NCBI RefSeq assembly: GCF_020715685.1
Contig: NZ_CP085840.1
Location: forward strand, 806,001 to 870,000
Origin: Dermatobacter hominis
GTDB lineage: Bacteria > Actinomycetota > Acidimicrobiia > Acidimicrobiales > Microtrichaceae
Reading direction: 5' to 3'
DNA length: 64,000 nt
Part shown: in pieces, positions 41,010-48,750 of the stretch
Position numbering within the stretch: the first letter of the stretch is position 1
Layout of the letters: each line of letters opens with the position of its first letter
Program-made: the position numbers and the translations under genes
The notes under the pieces: model-generated
What the model was told of the DNA's origin: nothing
Databases searched by the model: none
Seen by the model: the letters and a program-made list of their open reading frames with translations, nothing else

Positions 41010-42037
41010 GCACCGCCCTGCGCGACGACCCCCGCGTCGACCCCCGGCTGGTCGCCGCGGTCGAGCCGTTCGGCCTGGCGGACCCGCTGCCGCCGTCCGC
41101 GCTCGACGCGTCGGCGCCGCTCGAGGTCATCCGCTCGGTGCTCGGCAAGCTCGAGGCCGGCTCGGCGCCCATGATCGCGACCGCCACCCACGGGCTCGCG
41201 CCGGTCGAGGGCGTCGAGCGCTCGGTCGAGGTCGTCACCGGCGGCGACGGCCACGAGATCACGCTGCACGTCCACCGGCCCGCCGATGCCGACCGGCCGG
41301 CGCCGGGCGTGCTCCACCTGCACGGCGGCGGCGGCGTGATGATGGCCGCCGTCGATCCGAACTACGTGCGCTGGCGCGACGAGCTCGCGGCGCTCGGCCT
41401 CGTCGTCGTGGGCGTCGAGTTCCGCAACGGCGCCGGGCGCCTCGGCGCCCATCCGTTCCCCGCGGGGCTCGACGACTGCGCCGACGCGCTGGCGTGGGTC
41501 GACGCCCGGCGTGACGTGCTCGGCATCGACCGGCTCGTGGTGTCGGGCGACTCGGGCGGTGCCAACCTGGCGATCGCCACCGCGCTGCGGGCGAAGCGGG
41601 AGGGCGTGCTCGACCGGATCGACGGCGTCCACGCCATGTGTCCGTACATCTCCGGGACCTACGCGGCGCCACCCGAGGACCTGCGGTCGCTCGTCGACAA
41701 CGACGGCATCCTGGTGTCGGTGGCGCTGATGGGCGCCATGGCCAAGGCGTACACGCCCGATCCGGCCGACAGCTGCAACCCGCTCGCGTGGCCGTACCAC
41801 GCGACTGCGGAGGACCTCTCCGGCCTGCCGCCGCACGTGATCTCGGTCAACGAGCTCGACCCGCTCCGCGACGAGGGCCTCGCGCACTACCGCCACCTCC
41901 TCGCCGCCGGCGTCCCGGCCCGGGCCCGGACGGTCAACGGCACGTTCCACGCCGCCGAGACCGGCCACTTCGCCGCGATCCCCGACGTCGCCCGCTCGAC
42001 GCTGGCCGACGTCGCCGCCTTCGCGAGGTCGCTGTGA
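41006..42037 (+). CDS. Alpha/beta hydrolase, hormone-sensitive-lipase type
   Basis: Esterase of 343 residues. HGGGGV (about 95) is the oxyanion motif of the HSL family, GDSGGAN holds the nucleophile Ser183, and Asp (NELDPLRDEG) and His (GTFHAAE) complete the triad. HSL-type esterases act on hydrophobic esters. Overlaps the preceding SDR stop (ATGA) in a BVMO-SDR-esterase operon, so it most likely hydrolyses the ester or lactone made by the BVMO. No signal peptide; it is intracellular. Confidence 0.93.
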   Translation: MSTALRDDPRVDPRLVAAVEPFGLADPLPPSALDASAPLEVIRSVLGKLEAGSAPMIATATHGLAPVEGVERSVEVVTGGDGHEITLHVHRPADADRPAPGVLHLHGGGGVMMAAVDPNYVRWRDELAALGLVVVGVEFRNGAGRLGAHPFPAGLDDCADALAWVDARRDVLGIDRLVVSGDSGGANLAIATALRAKREGVLDRIDGVHAMCPYISGTYAAPPEDLRSLVDNDGILVSVALMGAMAKAYTPDPADSCNPLAWPYHATAEDLSGLPPHVISVNELDPLRDEGLAHYRHLLAAGVPARARTVNGTFHAAETGHFAAIPDVARSTLADVAAFARSL

Positions 42038-42083
42038 GCGGCCTCCGACACGTCCCACCCACCGGTCGGCGCCCGTGGACGAA

Positions 42084-42102
42084 TTCGACCGGTCGGTCTA
42101 AT
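42084..42102 (+). promoter_or_regulatory. Operator and -10 of the PhyH gene
   Basis: TTCGACCGGTCGGTCTAAT; its CGACCGGTCG at 42086-42095 is a perfect palindrome. The last six bases TCTAAT (42097-42102) form the likely -10. Except for one base, it equals the site at 38577-38595 and shares its core with 35900-35911. Located 54 bases before GTG 42156. Confidence 0.7.
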
Positions 42103-42155
42103 TTCCGGGGTGGCCCGCGCACGGGCCGGACCGGCGTGTCACAGGGGGTTTCGCC

Positions 42156-42977
42156 GTGAGCATGACCGAACCTCGGATCGAGGCGGGCGATCGCAGCCTG
42201 GACACGCCGTACCCGGTCACCGACGAGCAGGTCCGCAGCCTGCAGCAGGACAGCTGGGCCCCGCTCCCGGGGCTGCTCGACACCGAGACCGCGACCCAGC
42301 TGCGGGACGCGCTCCTCGCCGCCGAGCCCCGCACGACGATCAGCGGTCCCACCAAGCCGGCCGCCGACCCGCACGCCCTGCTCAGCCACGAGGGCGTCGC
42401 GTGGCGCGACCCCTTCGTCCGCAGCGTCGCGACCTCGCGCCGCCTGTCCAGCGCAGTGGTGGCGCTGATCGAGCAGACCGACGCGCTCTTCTGCCAGGAC
42501 ATCAGCTTCTTCAAGCCCGAGGGCGCCAGCCCGATCCCCTACCACCAGGACTACTCGTACTGGCCGTTCGATCGGAAGGGCTGCGTGACCCTCTGGATCG
42601 CGCTCGTCGACCTGACGGCCGAGATGGGATCGCTGCGCTACCTCAAGGGCTCGCACAAGGAGGGCCCGCTCGGGCTCATCGAGCAGCGCGACATCCGCGA
42701 CGCCTACCCCCACCTCCGCGACAGCGAGGTGGTCGGCGGCACGCCCATGAAGGCCGGCGACGCCCGTGCCCACTGGGAGCTGACGCTGCACGGATCGGCC
42801 CGCAACAAGGGGCCGGGGCGCCGCGAGGCCGTCGCCTTCCGCTACATCCGCAGCGACACGATCTACATCGGCCTCACGCACCCGCACTACGACCAGTTCG
42901 GCCTCGAGCCGGGCCAGCGCTTCATCGAGAGCGACGCGTTCCCCCACGTCGACGCGGACGGCCTCGTCGAGCGCTGA
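42156..42977 (+). CDS. Phytanoyl-CoA dioxygenase family (PhyH) oxygenase
   Basis: Fe(II)/2-oxoglutarate oxygenase of 273 residues. The facial triad is seen in YHQDYSYWP (HxD) and the distal AHWELTLHGSARN His, with the 2-oxoglutarate Arg likely in the C-terminal FRYIRSD. PhyH-type enzymes hydroxylate the alpha carbon of branched acyl-CoAs or related substrates. GGGGG precedes GTG 42156 by about eight bases. A promoter with an operator shared with the BVMO operon controls it, which suggests a joint response to the same inducer. Confidence 0.93.
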   Translation: MSMTEPRIEAGDRSLDTPYPVTDEQVRSLQQDSWAPLPGLLDTETATQLRDALLAAEPRTTISGPTKPAADPHALLSHEGVAWRDPFVRSVATSRRLSSAVVALIEQTDALFCQDISFFKPEGASPIPYHQDYSYWPFDRKGCVTLWIALVDLTAEMGSLRYLKGSHKEGPLGLIEQRDIRDAYPHLRDSEVVGGTPMKAGDARAHWELTLHGSARNKGPGRREAVAFRYIRSDTIYIGLTHPHYDQFGLEPGQRFIESDAFPHVDADGLVER

Positions 42978-42992
42978 CCGGGGGGCCGACGA

Positions 42993-43015
42993 GCCCGACG
43001 GCGGACCGGTCGGGC
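42993..43015. terminator. Hairpin between convergent PhyH and PanE-like genes
   Basis: GCCCGAC (42993-42999) and GTCGGGC (43009-43015) form a 7-bp stem with a 9-base loop in the 51-base convergent gap. No T-run; modest support as a bidirectional terminator. Confidence 0.4.
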
Positions 43016-43028
43016 GGTCGCAGCCGGG

Positions 43029-43967
43029 TCAGGCCCCGTCCGGATCGGCGAAGCGCGATTCGCGCGCCCGGAGCACCGCGCAGAGCGACTCGTTGTACGG
43101 CGTGTCGTGACCCAGCCGGCGGCCGAGCTCGACGACCTGGCCGTTGATCACGTCGACCTCGGACGGTCGCCGTGCGAGGTGGTCCAGCCGCATCGACGGG
43201 CTGGCGTCCGGGATCGTGGAGGCGAACTCGGCGACGTAGGCCACCGGGTCCTCGAACGAGAACGTCACGCCGAGCTCGACCCCGATGCGGTGGGCCTCGA
43301 GCATGCAGCCGATGGCGACGGCCCAGAGCTCGGGGGCGGCCTGCAGCTGCCCGACATTCACGTCGAACGCCGCGGTCGGCGCGCTCAGCGTGACGTTGCA
43401 GATGAACTTCTCCCAGATCATCTGCTCGATGTCGGTGAAGGCCCTCACGTTGAAGCCGGCGTCGCGCCACTCCCGCTCGATGCGCTGCACCCGGTCCGTG
43501 AGGCCGCCCGCCATCTCGCCGATGCGGATGAGCCGCATGCCGTTGTGGTGCACCGATCCCGGGGCGGGGATGGACGAGCCGAAACCCTCGGCGATGCCGA
43601 TCACGACGTGGCGCCGGTCGACGTGGCGCACCACGCGCTCCCCCGCGCCGAGCCCGTTCTGGAAGGGCATGACGACGTCGTCGGGCCGCACGAGCGGGGC
43701 GACGTCGGCCATCACGTCGTCGACGTCGGCCGCCTTCGTGGCGATCACCCAGAGGTCGCACGGTCCGGCGTCGCCGGCCCGGGCCCCCACCTGGATGCCG
43801 TCGACCACGTAGTCGCCGCTCGCCCCCGACACCTGGAGCCCGTCGGACTCGATGGCGTCGAGGTGGGCGGCCCAGCGGTCGATGGCCCAGACCTCGTGGC
43901 CGGCCTTGGCCAGCAGCGCGGCGTACACCGCGCCCATCGACCCGGTGCCGACGATCCCGACCTTCAT
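43029..43967 (-). CDS. 2-dehydropantoate 2-reductase family (PanE/ApbA) protein
   Basis: NAD(P)-binding reductase of 312 residues. Cofactor motif GIVGTGSMGAVYAALLAKAGH (about 4-24), FQNGLGAGE, and the catalytic Lys in EQMIWEKFICN of the C-terminal domain. Many actinobacterial genomes have several PanE paralogues in catabolic clusters that act on other 2-oxo or 3-oxo acids. Here a coenzyme A precursor role is less likely than reduction of a pathway intermediate. It is followed by an SDR on the same strand, with a 25-base gap, both transcribed leftward. Confidence 0.92.
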   Translation of the reverse strand: MKVGIVGTGSMGAVYAALLAKAGHEVWAIDRWAAHLDAIESDGLQVSGASGDYVVDGIQVGARAGDAGPCDLWVIATKAADVDDVMADVAPLVRPDDVVMPFQNGLGAGERVVRHVDRRHVVIGIAEGFGSSIPAPGSVHHNGMRLIRIGEMAGGLTDRVQRIEREWRDAGFNVRAFTDIEQMIWEKFICNVTLSAPTAAFDVNVGQLQAAPELWAVAIGCMLEAHRIGVELGVTFSFEDPVAYVAEFASTIPDASPSMRLDHLARRPSEVDVINGQVVELGRRLGHDTPYNESLCAVLRARESRFADPDGA

Positions 43968-43992
43968 GCTGCGGTCCTCCTCGGGGACGAGC

Positions 43993-44703
43993 TCACGGCA
44001 GCACCGCCGCCACCGTCCCGCCGTCGACGAGCACGTCGGTGCCCGTGACGTACGACGCCGCGTCGGAGCAGAGGAACGCGATCACCGACGCGAGCTCCTC
44101 GGGTCGACCGGCGCGGCCGAGGCTGCTCGCGGCGGCCATCTGGTCGGTGCCGTTGCCGGACGCGATCTCCGCCTCGCCCATCGGCGTGTCGACGACGCCG
44201 GGCGACACCGACACGATGCGCGCGCCGCGCCGTCCCCAGGCCGGAGCGGTGCGGCGCACCAGGCGGATGACGCCCTGCTTGGCGTAGACGTAGGCCATCG
44301 ACGGGTCGTCGGTGAGCCCCAGGACGGCGTCCCGGTCGAGCGGACGGTCGACGACCTCGAGCACCTCGGGCGGCAGCGCCATCAGGTGGCCCGCCATCGA
44401 GGCGACGCAGACGGCGACGGTGCCCTCCCGGACGAGCGGGTCGAACGCCTCGACCACGCGGGCCATGCCGACGAGGTCGACGTCGAGGACCAGCTCGGCG
44501 GTGCCCATGCTCGGCGACACCCCTGCGGTGACGACCAGGGCGTCCAGGTCGTCGACGGCGTCGACCAGGGCCTGCACCGAGGACGGGTCGGTGAGGTCGC
44601 AGCGCACGTCGCCGCCCGTGCGGTCGGCGACGATCGTCCGGCCCGGGAGCAGCAGCGCGACGGCCGCACCGATGCCCGACATGCCCCCGATCACCACGTT
44701 CAC
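43993..44703 (-). CDS. SDR family protein, short and atypical
   Basis: Short-chain dehydrogenase of 236 residues. Cofactor motif IGGMSGIG lacks the usual Thr; catalytic Ser in CVASMAG and Tyr/Lys in YVYAK remain, and VTGTDVLVDGG closes the fold. The strand-2 region is shortened (IVADRTGGDVRCDLTD). GAGGGGG precedes the GTG at 44703 by five bases. It is divergent from a P450 whose promoter carries a strong inverted repeat and may be expressed with it. Confidence 0.88.
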   Translation of the reverse strand: MNVVIGGMSGIGAAVALLLPGRTIVADRTGGDVRCDLTDPSSVQALVDAVDDLDALVVTAGVSPSMGTAELVLDVDLVGMARVVEAFDPLVREGTVAVCVASMAGHLMALPPEVLEVVDRPLDRDAVLGLTDDPSMAYVYAKQGVIRLVRRTAPAWGRRGARIVSVSPGVVDTPMGEAEIASGNGTDQMAAASSLGRAGRPEELASVIAFLCSDAASYVTGTDVLVDGGTVAAVLP

Positions 44704-44823
44704 GACGACCCCCTCGGCGCGACGGCAGGTCCGCCGGCGGCGACGACACATCCAACCACGCGACGCCGGTCGCCCGTCGGGACCCGACCGTCCCGCGTAC
44801 CGGGGGACGGGACGGGGCGACCG

Positions 44824-44885
44824 TTGACGGCCCGGGACGCGGCTGCCAAGCTCCCAGCAATTGATGTCACCACCGTGACACCAAT
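44824..44885 (+). promoter_or_regulatory. Promoter and operator of the P450 at 44917
   Basis: TTGACG (44824-44829) and CAAGCT (44847-44852) are 17 bases apart. Just downstream, ATTGATGTCAC (44860-44870) and GTGACACCAAT (44875-44885) form an inverted repeat with one mismatch and a 4-base spacer; the inner TGTCAC/GTGACA is exact. A repressor bound here would block at +1. Half-site ATTGAYGTCA recalls the 2700 palindrome. Confidence 0.65.
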
Positions 44886-44916
44886 TCGCGGAGACGCACG
44901 AGGGGGGCTCCTGCCG

Positions 44917-46119
44917 ATGACCACGACGAACGCCGCGGCGGCGTACTACGACCCGTACGACGTCGCCATCAACGCGGATCCGTACCCCGCGTTCCGGGCC
45001 CTCCGCGAGGAGGCGCCCGTCTACTACAACGACGTCCACGACTTCTGGGCGCTCAGCCGGTTCGAGGACATCGACCGGGCGATCCGCGACCACGGCACGT
45101 TCATCTCCGGTCGCGGCGGCATCCTCGAGCTCATCAAGGCGGGCATCGAGATGCCCCCGGGCATCCTCATCTTCGAGGACCCGCCGTCGCACACGGTCCA
45201 CCGCCGGCTCCTGTCGCGGGTGTTCACGCCCAAGCGGGTGGCCGAGCTCGAGCCCAAGGTGCGCGAGTACTGCGTCCAGTGCCTCGATCCGTTCGTCGGG
45301 GAGGAGGACTTCGACTTCATCGCCCACCTCGGTGCGCAGGTGCCGATGAAGACGATCAGCATGCTGCTCGGCATCCCCGAGAGCGACCAGGAGTTCATCC
45401 GCGACAAGGTCGACGCCAGCCTCCGGACCGAGGAGGGCAAGCCGATGGAGGTCCGCGAGGACTTCGTCAGCGGCGACATGTTCGCCGACTACGTCGACTG
45501 GCGGGCCGAGCACCCGTCCGACGACCTCATGACCGACCTGCTGCAGGCGACGTTCACCGACGACAAGGGGGAGGTCAGGTCGCTGAGCCGGGAGGAGATC
45601 CTGACCTACGTCAACGTGATCGCCGGCGCCGGCAACGAGACGACGAACCGACTGATCGGCTGGACGGGCAAGACGCTGGCGGACCACCCCGACCAGCGCC
45701 GGGAGCTCGTCGAGGACCACTCGCTGATCCCGAACGCCATCGAGGAGCTGCTCCGGTTCGAGGGGCCGGCGCCGCACGTGGGGCGCTTCGTCGTCGAGGA
45801 CGTCGAGATCCGGGGCACGACCGTCCCGGCCGGCAGCGCCATCCTGCTGCTGCTCGGGTCCGGCAACCGCGACGAGCGGCGCTGGCCCGACGCCGACCGG
45901 TTCGACATCCACCGCGACGTCGGCCAGATGCTGACGTTCGGCTACGGCATCCACTTCTGCCTCGGGGCCGCACTGGCCCGCATGGAGGGCCGGGTCGCGC
46001 TCGAGGAGCTGCTCACCCGCTTCCCCGAGTGGGAGGTCGACGAGGAGCGCGCCCGCCTGTCGCCCACGTCGACGGTCCGCGGCTGGGAGACCCTCCCCGT
46101 GCGCCTGGGGGCGGGCTGA
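44917..46119 (+). CDS. Cytochrome P450
   Basis: P450 of 400 residues. I-helix AGAGNETT (about 236-243), ExxR as ELLR, heme loop FGYGIHFCLGAALAR with Cys348. Close in layout to the P450s at 5407 and 7571 (YYDPYDVAINADPYPAFRAL start, GWETLPVRLG end). ATG 44917 has GGGGGG about nine bases upstream. The stop shares one base with an SDR start and a TetR gene follows, so it heads a P450-SDR-TetR operon under a palindromic operator. It likely hydroxylates the same class of substrate. Confidence 0.95.
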   Translation: MTTTNAAAAYYDPYDVAINADPYPAFRALREEAPVYYNDVHDFWALSRFEDIDRAIRDHGTFISGRGGILELIKAGIEMPPGILIFEDPPSHTVHRRLLSRVFTPKRVAELEPKVREYCVQCLDPFVGEEDFDFIAHLGAQVPMKTISMLLGIPESDQEFIRDKVDASLRTEEGKPMEVREDFVSGDMFADYVDWRAEHPSDDLMTDLLQATFTDDKGEVRSLSREEILTYVNVIAGAGNETTNRLIGWTGKTLADHPDQRRELVEDHSLIPNAIEELLRFEGPAPHVGRFVVEDVEIRGTTVPAGSAILLLLGSGNRDERRWPDADRFDIHRDVGQMLTFGYGIHFCLGAALARMEGRVALEELLTRFPEWEVDEERARLSPTSTVRGWETLPVRLGAG

Positions 46120-46868
46120 TGGGAGAGCTCGACGGCAAGGTCGCGGTGATCACCGGTGCCGGGTCCGGCATGGGCAAGGCCTCGGTGAAGGTGTTCCTCC
46201 GCGAAGGGGCCACGGTCGTCGCGGCCGACATCAGCGGCGCCGAGGCCACCACCGCCGAGGAGGCGGTCGCCGAGCACGGCGGCGAGGTGCTGCCCGTGCA
46301 CTGCGACGTGACGCAGGAGCCCGAGGTCGAGGCGCTGTTCGCCGCCGCGCTCGAGTCGTTCGGCCGCGTCGACTCGGTGCTCAACGTCGCCGGCATCGCC
46401 GACGGAGGGCTGCTCACCGACCTGTCGATGGAGACCTACGACCGCATCATGGAGGTGAACCTCCGCGGCGTGGTCCTGGGCATGAAGCACGGCATCCGCG
46501 CGCTGCTGCGCTCGGGCGGCGGCACGGTGACCAACTGGTCGTCGGTGGGCGGGCTCAACGGGTCGGCCGGCACCGCGGTGTACTCGGCCTCGAAGGCCGG
46601 CGTCCTCGCCGCGACGCGCTCTGGCGCGGTGGAGTTCGGCGACCAGGGCGTTCGCGTCAACGCGATCTGCCCCGGCTTCATCCTCACCGAGATCATGGGC
46701 GCGATGGGCGCCGACCTGCCGGGCATCAAGGAGAAGGCCGCGCTGAACCGCGCCGGGCTCCCCCACGAGGTCGCCGAGGTCGGCGCGTTCCTCGCGTCGG
46801 ACCGGGCCTCGTTCCTCACGGGGGCGATCATCCCGGTCGACGGCGGCTGGTCGGCCAAGCTGGCGTGA
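46119..46868 (+). CDS. SDR family oxidoreductase (P450 operon)
   Basis: Classical short-chain dehydrogenase of 249 residues: TGAGSGMG (about 12-19), NVAGIA, NWSSVGG with catalytic Ser, YSASK, and LTGAIIPVDGG. The start MGELDGKVA is the same as in the SDR at 57426, which also follows a P450. Overlaps the P450 stop by one base and the TetR start by four. Expected to oxidise the hydroxyl made by the P450 with NAD(P). Confidence 0.94.
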   Translation: MGELDGKVAVITGAGSGMGKASVKVFLREGATVVAADISGAEATTAEEAVAEHGGEVLPVHCDVTQEPEVEALFAAALESFGRVDSVLNVAGIADGGLLTDLSMETYDRIMEVNLRGVVLGMKHGIRALLRSGGGTVTNWSSVGGLNGSAGTAVYSASKAGVLAATRSGAVEFGDQGVRVNAICPGFILTEIMGAMGADLPGIKEKAALNRAGLPHEVAEVGAFLASDRASFLTGAIIPVDGGWSAKLA

Positions 46869-47494
46869 GCACCCGTCCGGCCGAGCCCGCCCGTCGGCGC
46901 TACGACAACACGCTCCGCAGCGAGCAGGCGGCCGGGACGCGCCAGCGGATCGTCGACGCGGCGTGCGAGCTCGCACGAGAGTCCGGCATGCGCGACTGGC
47001 GGGGGCTGACCGTGACCGCCACGGCCGAGCGGGCCGGCGTGAGCGCACGGACCGTGTACCGCCACTTCACCTCGGAGGTCGGCCTCCGCCAGGCGGCGAT
47101 GGCCGAGATGGAGCAGCGGGCCGGCATCGACCTGTCGACGCTGTCGCTCGACGGCGTGGCCGATGCCGCGGCACGGATCTTCTCCGAGGTCGGCGGGTTC
47201 CGCACCGCGCCGGCCGCCGAGGCGGACCCGGTGCTGGCCGAGGCCGGGGCCCGTCAGCGCGAGGCGCTCGTCGCCGCGGTCGCCGAGGTGGCCGACGGGT
47301 GGACCGACGAGGAGCGCATCCGGGCCGCCGCGGTGCTCGACGTGCTGTGGTCGCCCGCCGCGTACGAGCGCCTGCTCGGGAACTGGGGGCTCGGGCCCGA
47401 CGGCGCCTCCGAGGCGCTCACGTGGGCGGTGCGGCTCGTCATCGGGGCGGTCCGGGGCAATCGCCAGCCCGTTGACTTTACTACGAGTTCGTAG
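46865..47494 (+). CDS. TetR family transcriptional regulator
   Basis: Regulator of 209 residues. The HTH (about 25-70) reads RQRIVDAACELARESGMRDWRGLTVTATAERAGVSARTVYRHFTSEVGLRQAAM. The C-terminal ligand domain is helical. GTG start overlaps the SDR stop (GTGA). Its last codons and stop lie inside a 22-base palindrome (47477-47498), which is at the same time the promoter of the following amidohydrolase operon. It is a good candidate to bind there and repress that operon. Confidence 0.94.
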   Translation: MSTRPAEPARRRYDNTLRSEQAAGTRQRIVDAACELARESGMRDWRGLTVTATAERAGVSARTVYRHFTSEVGLRQAAMAEMEQRAGIDLSTLSLDGVADAAARIFSEVGGFRTAPAAEADPVLAEAGARQREALVAAVAEVADGWTDEERIRAAAVLDVLWSPAAYERLLGNWGLGPDGASEALTWAVRLVIGAVRGNRQPVDFTTSS

Positions 47495-47500
47495 TAAATC
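47472..47500 (+). promoter_or_regulatory. Promoter and 22-bp operator of the amidohydrolase operon
   Basis: TTTACTACGA (47477-47486) and its exact complement TCGTAGTAAA (47489-47498) are 2 bases apart. The stop of the TetR gene (TAG, 47492-47494) lies inside. TTGACT (47472-47477) with TAAATC (47495-47500) gives a -35/-10 pair with 17-base spacing, so the palindrome fills the spacer and touches both boxes, the usual position of a repressor site. The GTG start follows at 47536. Confidence 0.75.
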
Positions 47501-47535
47501 TCCTGCGGGGACATCGACACGACAGGGGGGACGAG

Positions 47536-48750
47536 GTGGCCGACACCAGCACGCTCGTGTATCCGACCGGGGGCCTCGGCGCGCCCAAGGACCGCAGCCC
47601 GGGAGCACCCGTCGACCTCGGCCTGCCCGCCGGGTTCGAGGTGTTCTCGGCCGACGACCACATCAGCCTGGCCGACGACATCTGGTACGAGGGCTTCCCG
47701 GAGCGCCTCCGCGACCAGGCGCCGCGCGTGATGCAGGTCGACGGCGGCTGGGTCCTCGGCTCGAACGGGACGACCTTCCTGCCGCCGGCGTTCATCGAGG
47801 TCCTCAACCAGTACGACCCGGTGCCGGGCTCGCACACGGGCGACATCGACGCCCGCCTCGCCGCCCTCGACGCCGAGGGCGTGACCTCCGAGCTGGCGTT
47901 CCCGAACGCGATCCTCGCCCTGCTCATGTGGCCCGACAAGGAGGTCCGGGAGCTGTGCTTCCGGATCTACAACGAGTACCTGGCCGGCGTGCAGGAGCGG
48001 TCCGGCGGGCGCATCTGGGGCGTCGGGCTCATCAACTGGTGGGACGCCGAGGGCGCCGCCCGCACGCTCGACGAGCTCACCTCGCTCGGCATCCGCACGT
48101 TCCTGATGCCGCTCAACCCGGGCAAGGGCGACGACGGCAAGCCGCTCGACTACGCCAGCGACGCCATGGACGGCGTCTGGTCCGCGATCGAGGACTCCGG
48201 CGTGCCCGTCTCGCACCACATCGGTGAGACCACGCCGGGGATCCCGAGCCAGCACAACACGCTGGGCGTCGGGATGCTGCAGTCGGTGGCGCCGTTCCGG
48301 GAGGTGTTCGCCAAGTACGTCCTCGGTGGCATCCTCGACCGCCACCCCGCGCTGCAGGTGGGCTGGTTCGAGGGCGGCATCAACTGGGTCCCCTCCGCGC
48401 TGCAGGACGCCGAGCACATCGCCGCGTCGTTCGCGCACCTCCACGACCACGAGCTGCAGCACCCGGTCCAGCACTACTGGGAGGCGCACATGACCGCCTC
48501 GTTCATGGTCGACCCGCTCGGCCTCGAGCAGATCGACCGCATCGGCGTGACCCGGGCCATGTGGTCCTCGGACTTCCCGCACAACGAGAGCACCTACGGC
48601 TACACGCCCGAGGTGCTCGCGTCGGTCGTCGCCCAGGTCGGGCCCGAGGCCGCAGAGGCGATCCTCGGCGACAACGTGCGGTCCTTCCTCGGGCTCGGCG
48701 AGGCGGCGGGCGACGGGGTCCGGGACCGCAGCCCTCGGGACGCCCGCTGA
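47536..48750 (+). CDS. Amidohydrolase family (amidohydrolase_2) protein
   Basis: TIM-barrel metal-dependent hydrolase/decarboxylase of 404 residues: VFSADDHISLADD is a variant of the DxH metal motif, with HHIGETTPG, WFEGG, and SSDFPHNES near residue 350 giving the His/Asp site. Homologues act on keto acids or carboxylates (ACMSD-like decarboxylases). GTG 47536 has AGGGGGGAC upstream. First gene of an eight-gene run (47.5-58.2 kb) with 0-4-base overlaps. The exact reaction is unknown; decarboxylation or hydrolysis of a ring-fragment acid is plausible. Confidence 0.9.
   Translation: MADTSTLVYPTGGLGAPKDRSPGAPVDLGLPAGFEVFSADDHISLADDIWYEGFPERLRDQAPRVMQVDGGWVLGSNGTTFLPPAFIEVLNQYDPVPGSHTGDIDARLAALDAEGVTSELAFPNAILALLMWPDKEVRELCFRIYNEYLAGVQERSGGRIWGVGLINWWDAEGAARTLDELTSLGIRTFLMPLNPGKGDDGKPLDYASDAMDGVWSAIEDSGVPVSHHIGETTPGIPSQHNTLGVGMLQSVAPFREVFAKYVLGGILDRHPALQVGWFEGGINWVPSALQDAEHIAASFAHLHDHELQHPVQHYWEAHMTASFMVDPLGLEQIDRIGVTRAMWSSDFPHNESTYGYTPEVLASVVAQVGPEAAEAILGDNVRSFLGLGEAAGDGVRDRSPRDAR

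Noticed and set aside
40187-42058. Minus-strand frames opposite the SDR and esterase genes
   Set aside because: No family motif and low-complexity composition; the plus strand has SDR and HSL catalytic motifs.
43029-43967. Pantothenate biosynthesis gene panE
   Set aside because: No other pantothenate gene is near and the setting is catabolic; only the family name is kept.
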